Assembly (NCBI GenBank): GCA_937960595.1
Contig: CALGPL010000010.1
Location: forward strand, 92,944 to 156,943
Direction of reading: 5' to 3'
Length of the DNA stretch: 64,000 nucleotides
DNA from: an uncultured Anaerolineales bacterium
GTDB lineage: Bacteria > Chloroflexota > Anaerolineae > Anaerolineales > Villigracilaceae
Within the stretch, counting starts at the first letter, position 1. Each line of letters starts with the position of its first letter. This document shows positions 56,771 through 64,000 of the stretch, in pieces. A model generated the notes under the pieces. That model had not been told where the DNA came from, did no database searches, and worked only from the letters and a program-made list of their open reading frames with translations. Both the position numbers and the translations under genes were made by a program.

Positions 56771-57403
56771 TCAAGAGACCAGAAGGGCGCGCGCCGGCGC
56801 GCCGTCGGAGCCGACCAGTTTCAAAGGCAGACAATACAAATTGTACCTCCCCGGCGGGACAACGGAAAGGTCCAATCCCTCGACGATGACGACGCCGGCC
56901 CGCAACAAGATTTCGTGGGTCGGACCCGACTGCTTGTAGGGCGCCACCGACAAATAGTCCACACCCACCAGCCGGACGCCGCGTCCCACCAGCCACTCGG
57001 CCCCGTCGGCCGTCACGCCGACGAAATCGGGGCGGAAGTCATTTTGGCCCGCGCGCCAGAAGGCCGAGTTGCGGGTCTTCAAGAGCAGGCGCTCGACGCC
57101 AACGGGAATGGCTGCCGCCTCGAGGTCCGCAGCAGCGACGGTTGTCCGCTCCTCCGGGATCTGGACGACCAGCGCCGGGCCGATCAACGCCTCTAGCGGC
57201 AAGTTCTCCACAGTCCGGTGGTCGTTGAGAAAGTGATGAGGAGCATCCACGTGCGTCCCGGCGTGGACGCCGGTCTTCAAATGCGAAACGTTGGCGTGCG
57301 CCCCGGCGTCGATCGAGGCGACCCGCTCGAGCACCACCTGCGGATCGCCAGGCCAGACCGGCATGGACGGCGTGATGGGGAGGGTAATGTCATAAATGGG
57401 CAT
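56771..57403 (-). CDS. Cyclase-family (kynurenine formamidase-like) hydrolase
   Basis: A 210-residue metal-dependent hydrolase. KTGVHAGTHVDAPHHF is the HxGTHxDxPxH metal-binding signature, followed by KTRNSAFW and GVDYLSVAP. Members include kynurenine formamidase (KynB) and bacterial cyclases; substrate not assignable. AGGAGG with six bases before the ATG at 57403 fixes the start; the Met at 57409 would leave no spacer. Confidence 0.88.
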   Translation of the reverse strand: MPIYDITLPITPSMPVWPGDPQVVLERVASIDAGAHANVSHLKTGVHAGTHVDAPHHFLNDHRTVENLPLEALIGPALVVQIPEERTTVAAADLEAAAIPVGVERLLLKTRNSAFWRAGQNDFRPDFVGVTADGAEWLVGRGVRLVGVDYLSVAPYKQSGPTHEILLRAGVVIVEGLDLSVVPPGRYNLYCLPLKLVGSDGAPARALLVS

Positions 57404-57426
57404 GGTCATCCTCCTGAGATTTGATC

Positions 57427-59169
57427 TCACCACCCCGAGGCAGTAAAGATTTCCTGCAAGAGATGATAACGCTCCAATTGCGTCATCGGGCGGGGCCGCG
57501 AGTAGTCTTCGAGCATATAGGTCAGCAGTTCGGTGCTGATGTGGCGGCCATCATAGAAAACGTGCCGATCGACGAATTCCCGCCGCGTCCCGGCGACGGG
57601 GGTATCCATCTGGTCGAAGAACAGGTTGCCGAGACCATAGTGAACGAAGGAATTGCCCTCGAAGGCGAAGGCTTGAGGGAAATGGGACTGGCTGCCGCTG
57701 ACGATAACCGCCCCCGCCTCGGCCAGCCGGGCAAAATCGCGCTCCTGATTGGCCGGCGCAGCCGAAACGTAATACTCCCAATATTGCAGGGTGGCGATGA
57801 CCAGATATCCTTCTGCGCTCAGGCGCGAGATGGCCCCGGTCATCCAGGCATAATCGCCGCACGGCGCCGCGCCCGGGCGGTTCTCCGTCGCCCAGGCAAA
57901 CGGCGGCCCGACGGGATTGCAGCCGATGAACGCGAACCGATTGCCATGATGCTCCAGGAGGGCCGGCTGCCTGGAGTCGGCCAGGTCCCGTCCGCCGCCG
58001 AAATAAAGCCAGCCGCGGGCCGCGTACATGTCCAGGGTCATCAGGGTGGCCTGCGAGCCATAATCCTGAAAGTGGTTGCCGGTCAACTCGACCACATCGG
58101 TGCCGACATCCTCCATCAGAGCAATGTAATCCGGATCCGAGCAGAAGATGAGACGGGTCGAATCGGGGTCAGGATAGGGACAATTTTCGGCAAAGGGGAT
58201 TTCGTTGCTGAGGTGAGTGATGTCGGCGCTGCGCAAATCGTCTCGGATCGCCCCGCCGGGATAGAGGACGCCATGCCGCTCCATGCGATAGGCAGTCGCC
58301 CGCACCAGGGCCGTGACGCCGGTCATGACCAGGGTGGTCATTCTGGAGGCCTCCAGGTTCGTGGCAGGCAAGGAAAGCGAGGCGAAGGGATAATGAGAGC
58401 CTCGGAAGGCAAACGTCAACGTCAGCGGCCAGGAAGCCGGGTTGAATCCCTGCCGGATGGGCGACTGCCCGTCAATGGTCAAGACCTTCCAGCGCGGCTC
58501 CAGGTCCTCGAAGGGGACGATCGCCCAGGAGGGACGGGCAGCCCAGGCTTCGGTCAACAGGCGATCGGCGGGGACGACGCGCACCGCCGAGGCCGCCGGC
58601 GGCCCCCAATGCTCGCTGAACGCCGCCAGGGTGGATTCGTCCATCAGCAGCGGCCGGCCGCCGAACAATCCAATCGGTTCGCCAGACCAGGCGCGGCGCA
58701 AGTCGCCGCTCGAAATGCCGTCCTCCACGGTCGGGAAAGGAGCCACCAGCACATAGACCCAGGCTGACCACGTATCGGGCAGCGAGGACTGCGGATCATA
58801 CAATCCATAACGCAGGGTGGCGTCTTCCTGCGAGGCGGCCGGCGGCAGGTCCAGGCCAGAGAGGGCGACGCGCAGAGTCGGCGGGACCGAGGCCTCGATC
58901 CACAGTCGCGTCGGCCGGTTGGCCGGCAGGGGAGCGGGCGAAGCCGTCGCCTCCCGGATGGGGATCGGCGTCAGCGTCGCCGTCGGCTCGGGCCGCGAAC
59001 CTTCCGGCAGAAAAGGGGTCGGCGTAGCCGTTCCGGAAGCCGTCGCCTCGGGCGTCGGCAGCAGAGGCGATTCGGTCATGCCGGAGCCCCAGGCCGGCAC
59101 ACAGGAAGGAAGAAGGGAAAAAAGAACGACAAGAGAGAGAAAGCGCGAGAAGCCGCGGCTTCCAATCAT
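57427..59169 (-). CDS. CapA-like lipoprotein fused to a binding-protein-like domain, altered metal motifs
   Basis: A 580-residue protein with a lipoprotein signal (LLPSCVP, C23) and Thr/Pro linker (about 30-80). Residues about 85-310 look like a PstS-type binding domain (FPTVEDGISSGDLRRAWSGE). Residues about 310-570 follow the CapA/PGA_cap calcineurin-fold order: TTLVMTGVTALVRAT where CapA has GD; THLSNEIPF; ELTGNHFQDYG; LQYWEYY where CapA has HWG; SGSQSHFPQAFAF where CapA has GHHPH; and HYGLGNLFFDQM. Several metal ligands are thus replaced, so hydrolysis is doubtful. Role unknown; extracellular. Confidence 0.72.
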   Translation of the reverse strand: MIGSRGFSRFLSLVVLFSLLPSCVPAWGSGMTESPLLPTPEATASGTATPTPFLPEGSRPEPTATLTPIPIREATASPAPLPANRPTRLWIEASVPPTLRVALSGLDLPPAASQEDATLRYGLYDPQSSLPDTWSAWVYVLVAPFPTVEDGISSGDLRRAWSGEPIGLFGGRPLLMDESTLAAFSEHWGPPAASAVRVVPADRLLTEAWAARPSWAIVPFEDLEPRWKVLTIDGQSPIRQGFNPASWPLTLTFAFRGSHYPFASLSLPATNLEASRMTTLVMTGVTALVRATAYRMERHGVLYPGGAIRDDLRSADITHLSNEIPFAENCPYPDPDSTRLIFCSDPDYIALMEDVGTDVVELTGNHFQDYGSQATLMTLDMYAARGWLYFGGGRDLADSRQPALLEHHGNRFAFIGCNPVGPPFAWATENRPGAAPCGDYAWMTGAISRLSAEGYLVIATLQYWEYYVSAAPANQERDFARLAEAGAVIVSGSQSHFPQAFAFEGNSFVHYGLGNLFFDQMDTPVAGTRREFVDRHVFYDGRHISTELLTYMLEDYSRPRPMTQLERYHLLQEIFTASGW

Positions 59170-59179
59170 GAGCCATCCT

Positions 59180-60292
59180 CTAGGAGGGTGCCAGATCGAC
59201 GCGGGCCAGGGTGAACTGCGCCAGGGCGGCCTCGTCCACCGTCACCCCCAGGCCGGGGCCGGTCGGGACGTCGATGGTGCTGTCGGAGTTGAGGACGAAG
59301 CGCTCGTGGGTGATATCGCGGCTGTAGTAACGCTCCGAGGCCGAAATGTCCCCCGGCAGGCGAAAATTCTCCAGGCTGGCCAGCGCCAGGTTGGAGGCCC
59401 GCCCGATTCCGGTCTCGAGCATCCCTCCGCACCAGACCGGGATTCCCTGCTCCTGGCAAAGGGCATGGATGGCCAGGGCCTGACTCAGCCCGCCGACCCG
59501 GCCGGCCTTGATGTTGATCACCCGACAGGCGCGCATTTCCAGCGCCTGCCGGGCGTGCCGCAGGGACACGATACTTTCATCCAGACAGAGCGGCGTGCGG
59601 AATTCCCTTTGCAGGCCGGCATGGTCCCACAAGTCGTCCTCCGCCAGCGGCTGCTCGATGAGCAGGAGATCGAGATCGTCGAGCGGGAGCAGGCGGCGGG
59701 CGGTCTCGAGGCTGTAGGCGGAATTGGCGTCCACCTGAAGAAGGATGCCGGGGAAGGCCCGGCGGACCGCCGCGGCGTCCTCCACGTCTCGCCCGGGTTT
59801 GATCTTGATCTTGATGCGTCCGTACCCCTGCGCCAGATACTGCTCGACGCGGCCGACCAGGGCAGCCGGCGTCTCCTGCAGCCCAACCGAAACGCCGACC
59901 GGCACGCGCTCGCGCTGGCCACCCAGTAAAGCGCGCAGCGAGAGGCCATCGCGCTTGCCGATCCAATCCCAGAGCGCCATCTCGACCCCCGCCTTGACTA
60001 ACGGATGCCCTTTGATGACCCGCACCCGCTGCTGGAAATCCTGCGCATCGCGGACATCCTGGCCGAGCAGGAGCGGAGCGATGAAATCTTTGAGAATGTG
60101 CCAGGCCGTGCCGGTCGTCTCATAGGAATAGCCGGGGCTGGAATCGGCAGCGCACTCGCCGTAGCCGGTCAAACCGTCGGCCTGGAGGGCGATGATCAGG
60201 CACTCCCGCTCGGTGCTGCGCCCAAAAGAGGTCTCGAAAGGCGCGACCAGCGGCATGCGGACATGGAACAGGCGGAGAGATTCGATTTTCAT
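59180..60292 (-). CDS. menC: o-Succinylbenzoate synthase-like enzyme (enolase superfamily)
   Basis: A 370-residue enolase-superfamily enzyme. The KxK motif is in GRIKIKIKPGRD, the metal ligands in DANSAYSLE, LLIEQPLAEDD and LDESIVSL, and the second lysine in NIKAGRVGG. Together they match o-succinylbenzoate synthase of menaquinone synthesis; N-succinylamino acid racemases share these motifs, so activity is not proven. No other men genes are adjacent. It may be transcribed with the zinc-ribbon gene upstream or alone. Confidence 0.82.
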   Translation of the reverse strand: MKIESLRLFHVRMPLVAPFETSFGRSTERECLIIALQADGLTGYGECAADSSPGYSYETTGTAWHILKDFIAPLLLGQDVRDAQDFQQRVRVIKGHPLVKAGVEMALWDWIGKRDGLSLRALLGGQRERVPVGVSVGLQETPAALVGRVEQYLAQGYGRIKIKIKPGRDVEDAAAVRRAFPGILLQVDANSAYSLETARRLLPLDDLDLLLIEQPLAEDDLWDHAGLQREFRTPLCLDESIVSLRHARQALEMRACRVINIKAGRVGGLSQALAIHALCQEQGIPVWCGGMLETGIGRASNLALASLENFRLPGDISASERYYSRDITHERFVLNSDSTIDVPTGPGLGVTVDEAALAQFTLARVDLAPS

Positions 60293-60308
60293 TCCGGCTC
60301 CCTTTGAA

Positions 60309-60336
60309 CATAGTGACGACCGGCGTCGTCACTATG
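60309..60336. promoter_or_regulatory. Perfect 12-bp inverted repeat
   Basis: CATAGTGACGAC-CGGC-GTCGTCACTATG lies between the zinc-ribbon gene end and menC. The four-base loop makes it a stable RNA hairpin, but no T-run follows, so it may be a terminator without U-tract or a binding site. Confidence 0.5.
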
Positions 60337-60352
60337 CGAAAGGCTGTCAGGG

Positions 60353-60853
60353 TTAGGGATTTTCTCTGGGCTGGCCGCTCAACGCCTCAGACATGGTGAT
60401 CCCTTCCCGGCGCACCCCCGGCGCCGGCGTGCCGCAGTAGGGACACACATTCCAGGCGAGTTCCATCAGCCGCCCGCAATGGTGACAGGGCTTGCGGAGA
60501 CGGGTGTGACAGGTCGGGCAAATCTGCCAGTCCTCGCACACCCGCCGCTCGCAGCCCGGACAAACCGCCTGATCCTCAATGGTCTGCAGAAGCGCCTCTT
60601 CCTCCAGCGTACGCTGATACTCCTCTTCGAGCGAATGCGTGGGCCGCAAGACCAGGTAGACCAGCACGCCGGGCAGGAACAAGACGGCGACGAGGGCTGC
60701 CGCCAGGATATGCACCAGGCGGTCGCGGTGACGATTGCGGATGTCGCGGTACGTCCAGACCACCAGGGCGATCCACATCGCCACCAGGAAGGCCCCGCCG
60801 AAGCCGGTCAATACCAGCGTAAAACCGCTCAGGAAAGTAGGATCAAGAGACAT
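60353..60853 (-). CDS. Zinc-ribbon membrane protein
   Basis: A 166-residue protein with two N-terminal helices (about 8-33 and 45-66), then a coiled charged stretch and two zinc ribbons: CPGCERRVCEDWQICPTCH and CHHCGRLMELAWNVCPYCG. It likely binds zinc structurally and may recruit a partner at the membrane. Function unknown. A TGATAGACT promoter lies 22 bases upstream. Confidence 0.75.
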   Translation of the reverse strand: MSLDPTFLSGFTLVLTGFGGAFLVAMWIALVVWTYRDIRNRHRDRLVHILAAALVAVLFLPGVLVYLVLRPTHSLEEEYQRTLEEEALLQTIEDQAVCPGCERRVCEDWQICPTCHTRLRKPCHHCGRLMELAWNVCPYCGTPAPGVRREGITMSEALSGQPRENP

Positions 60854-60874
60854 GGAACACTCCCAGACGACATA

Positions 60875-60883
60875 AGTCTATCA
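60875..60883 (-). promoter_or_regulatory. Extended -10 promoter of the zinc-ribbon gene
   Basis: TGA followed by TAGACT on the minus strand, 22 bases before the ATG. Confidence 0.45.
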
Positions 60884-60917
60884 CAAGTCGGGCCTTTGGT
60901 GTCATTCTTGCTTTCTC

Positions 60918-62861
60918 TCAGCGAACCAGCCGCGCCGACTCGATGCCGATCAATTCGCTGCCCTGGGTGTAGGCGATGGTCAAACCGTCCAGATCGGGAC
61001 GGGTCATCAGAAAGCCGACATGCACGAACAGCGGCAGAACCGGCAAATCGGCCGAGAAGATGCGCAGGGCCTCCTGATGCGCTCCCACGTACTCGGGTGT
61101 GCCGGGCAGAAAGAGCAAGGCGGCCTGACAAACCGCATCGTAATCGGGGTTGGAATAACCGCTCAAATTGGAGCCGTTCCAGTAATTGGCTTCGGAGGGG
61201 ATCGAGGCGCTCAAGCCGATCTCGCAGGGAGGCAGCCAGCGTCCGGGCAGGGAATACTCGGCCAGGTCGAAATGCCGGCCGGTCAGCGTCGCGGCCGCAT
61301 TCTGGGCGAACATTTCGCGAGCCGGTTCCTGAGTCACAACGACCTCCATCCCGCAGACGCGCAGCGCCTCGCCGATCCGCGCCCCCAGCGCGGCACGGAA
61401 ATCTGCCTCGGTCGTCGCCAGCGAGAAACGCAGGGGAGTGCCATCGGCCAGACCGGGAACGCCGTGCGCCTCCCGCAGGCCATCCCCGTCCTCGTCGCGC
61501 CAGCCGGCCTCCTCCAGCAGCGCCATCCCGGCGGCCGGATCGAACGGATAGGTGCTGATTTCCGCTCCGGTCAGCAAGGGATGTCCGGCCGGCAGGTAGG
61601 TATCGAGCAAGGGAGCATAGCCGCCGTAGAGCGAATCGGCCAGCGCCTGACGGTCGAGACAGAAAGCGGCAGCGTGACGGAGGCGGCGATCACCGAACAG
61701 CGCAGGCTGCGTCTGGTCAGCCGGGGGCGCGACCGAGAAGGTCAGTTGTTCCCAGAGGGCGCCATCCAGACCGGGAACGGCCACCAGGCGGGCCTGACCG
61801 CTCTCTTGCAGAGCCAGCATCTGAGAGGTCGGCGCGGCGGGCAGGGCGTCGGCCAGGAGAACGTCACACGCGCCCGACTGCAGAGCGGCCAGATTGGCCG
61901 ACTCGTCCTGCCCCACGAAGCGGTAGATCAGCCGGTCGAAATGCGGCAGCCCCTCCGCAGCGCGGAAGTAATACGGATTGCGCTCCAGGACGATCTGAAC
62001 GCCGGGCTCCCAGGCGACCAGCCGGTAGGGCCCCCAGCCAAGCGGGGCGCGGTTGGCCTCCTCAGAAACGAGCAATTCTTCCACTTGATAGCGCGCCAGC
62101 GTATGCTGCGGCAAGGGGATGAAAAAGTTCGCCTGGTAGGTGGGGTCGAGAAATCCCGGCAGGCCGGTCCAGACGACCGTCAGATCGTCCAGGGCCGTAT
62201 ATTCGGCGGTGTAGATCGAGGTGCGGGCGCTCAGGGAAACCAGGCCTCCCAGGCCGTAAGTGGTGAATTCGGAGACCGCCACACGGTAACTGAAGACCGA
62301 GTCCCAGGCGGTCAGCGGCACGCCGTCGGACCATGTAAGGCCCGGCTTGAGATGAAACGTCACCCGCATCTGGTCCATCTCGATTGCGCCCCCCTCGAAC
62401 GCGACCGCGCAGCCATCTGCCCGACAACCCGCCGGGCGGACCCTCAGCCCCGGCAGAAGCGGCGCCATCTGGCCGTCGGCATCCAGCACCATCGTCCCCT
62501 CGCTGACGCTGACCGGCTCGATCTGGGCGTCGCCGTCGGCGAGGGAGGGAATCTTCTCGAGCAAGACCGGCTGATACTGATAATTGATCCGGTCGATCGG
62601 GCCGTCGTAGAGGGCCGCCAGGACGGCCATTTTCTGGTAGGAAGGCTCGTTGTAGAGAAACAGGTCAACCGGCTCGCTGCCCATGCAAATCGTCAACGTA
62701 TCCGCCTCGGTCGAGACGCGGGTCGGAGTCGCCTGGGGGGTCGGCCAGGGCGTTCCATAGGCATACGCCTGATAGCCCTGCGGGAGCGGCATGCCGTCAC
62801 AACCCGCCAGCAGGAGAAAGGCCACGAACAGAAAAATCGAGCGGCGCAATCCCGTTTTCAT
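60918..62861 (-). CDS. Family 5 solute-binding lipoprotein (peptide/nickel-type)
   Basis: A 647-residue extracellular binding protein of the DppA/OppA type, with lipoprotein signal (LLLAGCDG, C21). Two alpha/beta lobes are visible, with FHLKPGLTWSDGVPLTAWD as the family signature and the hinge near residue 360. It would capture peptides or other ligands for an ABC transporter, but no permease or ATPase genes lie beside it, so it may act as a sensor or with distant transporters. GGAGAG precedes the ATG. Confidence 0.88.
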   Translation of the reverse strand: MKTGLRRSIFLFVAFLLLAGCDGMPLPQGYQAYAYGTPWPTPQATPTRVSTEADTLTICMGSEPVDLFLYNEPSYQKMAVLAALYDGPIDRINYQYQPVLLEKIPSLADGDAQIEPVSVSEGTMVLDADGQMAPLLPGLRVRPAGCRADGCAVAFEGGAIEMDQMRVTFHLKPGLTWSDGVPLTAWDSVFSYRVAVSEFTTYGLGGLVSLSARTSIYTAEYTALDDLTVVWTGLPGFLDPTYQANFFIPLPQHTLARYQVEELLVSEEANRAPLGWGPYRLVAWEPGVQIVLERNPYYFRAAEGLPHFDRLIYRFVGQDESANLAALQSGACDVLLADALPAAPTSQMLALQESGQARLVAVPGLDGALWEQLTFSVAPPADQTQPALFGDRRLRHAAAFCLDRQALADSLYGGYAPLLDTYLPAGHPLLTGAEISTYPFDPAAGMALLEEAGWRDEDGDGLREAHGVPGLADGTPLRFSLATTEADFRAALGARIGEALRVCGMEVVVTQEPAREMFAQNAAATLTGRHFDLAEYSLPGRWLPPCEIGLSASIPSEANYWNGSNLSGYSNPDYDAVCQAALLFLPGTPEYVGAHQEALRIFSADLPVLPLFVHVGFLMTRPDLDGLTIAYTQGSELIGIESARLVR

Positions 62862-62884
62862 CGCACTCTCCTTCCCACTCCATG

Positions 62885-62890
62885 ATTATA
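62885..62890 (-). promoter_or_regulatory. -10 element of the family 5 binding-protein gene
   Basis: TATAAT on the minus strand, 24 bases before the ATG. It sits ten bases after the ferredoxin terminator; no clear -35. Confidence 0.45.
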
Positions 62891-62900
62891 CCCTTTCCAT

Positions 62901-62931
62901 AAAGAAAGCCAGGCCTCGTTAGAAGCCTGGC
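62901..62931 (-). terminator. Intrinsic terminator of the ferredoxin gene
   Basis: GCCAGGC and GCCTGGC form a seven-bp stem with a ten-base loop, followed on the minus strand by TTTCTTT. Confidence 0.7.
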
Positions 62932-62959
62932 GAGAAAGACGCTCTGGAACGCACCGGGT

Positions 62960-63373
62960 TTATGAACCGGTATCCTGATCCTTGGCGCTGTATCCGGGCC
63001 CGGTCTTGAAGAAATCATAGTTGGGCTGGATGTCTTCGGTCAGATCGATCACTTCGCCGGCCTCGAGTTGCCGGACAGTGTCGAGGACGACCGGTTTGCC
63101 GTGATGGTTGGTGCCTTCGTAGTGGCCGGTCAGGCCGATGCGGTTGATGTATTCACCGCCCTTGGCCGTGTACGCCGAAGGAACCTCGGCCTCCGGGAAG
63201 ATGGCGCCGTAAGGGCATTCGGGGACACAAGCGCCGCAATCGATGCAGGTATCGGGATCAATGTACATCCAGGGATATTGATCCACCGGCTGGCCGGGAA
63301 CGATGCACTCCACCGGACAGACCTCGATGCAGCCCCGGTCACGCAGACACAAACTGGTAATGATATGGGTCAT
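62960..63373 (-). CDS. Seven-iron-type ferredoxin with C-terminal extension
   Basis: A 137-residue ferredoxin. The N-terminal cluster motif is C9-x5-C15-x3-C19-P with C23 nearby (here C-x5-C, two residues shorter than the usual C-x7-C), and the second is CIDCGACVPECP, a standard 4Fe-4S site. This matches [3Fe-4S][4Fe-4S] proteins of the FdxA type. A tail of about 70 residues after the second motif, with EYINRIGLTGHYEGTNHHG, is longer than in most FdxA. It carries electrons to unknown partners. GGGAGG precedes the ATG. Confidence 0.85.
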   Translation of the reverse strand: MTHIITSLCLRDRGCIEVCPVECIVPGQPVDQYPWMYIDPDTCIDCGACVPECPYGAIFPEAEVPSAYTAKGGEYINRIGLTGHYEGTNHHGKPVVLDTVRQLEAGEVIDLTEDIQPNYDFFKTGPGYSAKDQDTGS

Positions 63374-63430
63374 GGTTTCCTCCCGACGGTTTTGGGAAAC
63401 AAGATATAGAGTCGGTCAAAGTACCTCGTT

Positions 63431-63459
63431 ATTATATCTGCGTTGACCAAATCGTGCAA
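63431..63459 (-). promoter_or_regulatory. Promoter of the ferredoxin gene
   Basis: On the minus strand TTGCAC, a 17-base spacer and TATAAT. It lies in the gap between the Cys-rich gene end (63476) and the ferredoxin start. Confidence 0.65.
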
Positions 63460-63475
63460 TTCATCCTTTCCTCGC

Positions 63476-64000
63476 TCAACGGTTTGACAGAGCGACTCTC
63501 GAACCGGATAGCCGCCTCGCCGTCCGCGGCCGGTATCCGCCGTCTGCCGTCAGCGCCTCCCCATCCGTCTTGTGACAGGCGGTGACGGGCCGCTCGAACA
63601 TCGGCGTCGGCGCGGGAGTCGGTCGAGAATTCCACGAAGAAGGGCCTGGTGTTGGAATCGGCGTATTGGTCGGCTGTACTCCGCCTCCCCCTCCGCCACC
63701 ACCTCCTCCTGATTCACAGTTATCACTACAAAACCTATTATAAACACAGTTATCTCCGCAGTAATAAGGAGAATTATTTGGGCAAAGTGTAATATTATAA
63801 GTACCAATCCCAGCGCCACTATTACAGCAAATCACACTTCTTTGATAACAAACTCCCAAACTACCGCATTTCCCTGTGCCGCAGGCTGGCAGATTGGTTG
63901 GTACAGGAAAAACCTGACATTGACCCCCACCCACTGTTCCTATCTGGCAATGATTATAATTTTCGCTTGAACACTGCAGACTATAACCGCAATACCAGCC
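63476..64000 (-). CDS. Cys-rich protein, truncated at the window edge
   Basis: The frame is open through the last base, so the N-terminus is missing; 174 residues remain. The first 95 visible residues hold 14 cysteines (for example CCNSGAG, CGDNC and CSDNC) with Asn, Tyr and Gly, a pattern of disulfide-rich extracellular proteins. A run of ten glycines and a Thr/Pro linker (TNTPIPTPGPSSW) follow, then a basic tail. Hand count of 63721-63780 gives 18 G+C of 60, far below the neighbouring genes. No family recognised. Recent transfer or an unusual surface protein are both possible. Confidence 0.55.
   Translation of the reverse strand, partial: GWYCGYSLQCSSENYNHCQIGTVGGGQCQVFPVPTNLPACGTGKCGSLGVCYQRSVICCNSGAGIGTYNITLCPNNSPYYCGDNCVYNRFCSDNCESGGGGGGGGGGVQPTNTPIPTPGPSSWNSRPTPAPTPMFERPVTACHKTDGEALTADGGYRPRTARRLSGSRVALSNR

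Overview
The window is one GC-rich bacterial chromosome segment (about 60 % G+C by eye) with about 60 protein genes on both strands. I see no rRNA, tRNA, CRISPR array, insertion sequence or phage module. The gene set best fits the phylum Chloroflexota, most likely an Anaerolineae-type heterotroph. The reasons are many lipoproteins and secreted proteins with Thr/Pro (TPTPTP) linkers, several GH13 enzymes, DUF2029, DUF4342, DUF3597 and roadblock proteins, a seven-iron-type ferredoxin and a Bacillus-type LexA box. The phylum call is inference from gene style; no marker gene was compared.

Layout. 1-5.3 kb: the 3' part of a MocR-like aminotransferase, a minus-strand group (Pmp3-like, DUF4342, GT87-like, YjbQ), a GNAT gene coupled to a membrane protein, and cspA with a long leader. 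5.3-12 kb: an orphan GAF histidine kinase diverging from a 906-residue GH13-like enzyme coupled to a polytopic membrane protein. 12-17.2 kb: CDF metal transporter, roadblock protein, CTP synthase, small membrane proteins and enolase. 17.4-25.3 kb: a malto-oligosaccharide-type locus (ROK regulator, sugar-binding lipoprotein, two permeases, a lipoprotein GH13 amylase and a cytoplasmic GH13). 25.3-27.8 kb: sirtuin, exonuclease III, small proteins. 27.9-32.3 kb: an ABC-2 exporter whose ATPase is separated from its permeases by a GH29 fucosidase gene. 32.4-43.6 kb: M1-type peptidase lipoprotein, ICMT-like methyltransferase, uvrB with a LexA box, ornithine-cyclodeaminase-like enzyme, MBL hydrolase, mfd and pth. 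43.8-50.6 kb: secreted beta-helix protein, guaB, small membrane proteins, class III aminotransferase. 50.8-55 kb: a tightly overlapping MoxR/DUF58/DUF4129 operon. 55.1-62.9 kb: FabL-like reductase, cyclase-family hydrolase, a CapA-like lipoprotein with altered metal motifs, menC-like enzyme, zinc-ribbon protein and a peptide-binding lipoprotein. 63-64 kb: ferredoxin and a Cys-rich, AT-rich gene cut by the window edge.

How the parts work together. The ROK locus would capture malto-oligosaccharides at the surface, trim them with the lipoprotein amylase, import them and finish hydrolysis inside; enolase nearby is the glycolytic end. No ABC ATPase is present in that locus, so a shared one is needed. 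uvrB and mfd give nucleotide excision repair and its coupling to transcription, and exonuclease III adds abasic-site repair. Promoters are readable at many genes, and a TGn extended -10 element recurs; one or two transcripts look leaderless.
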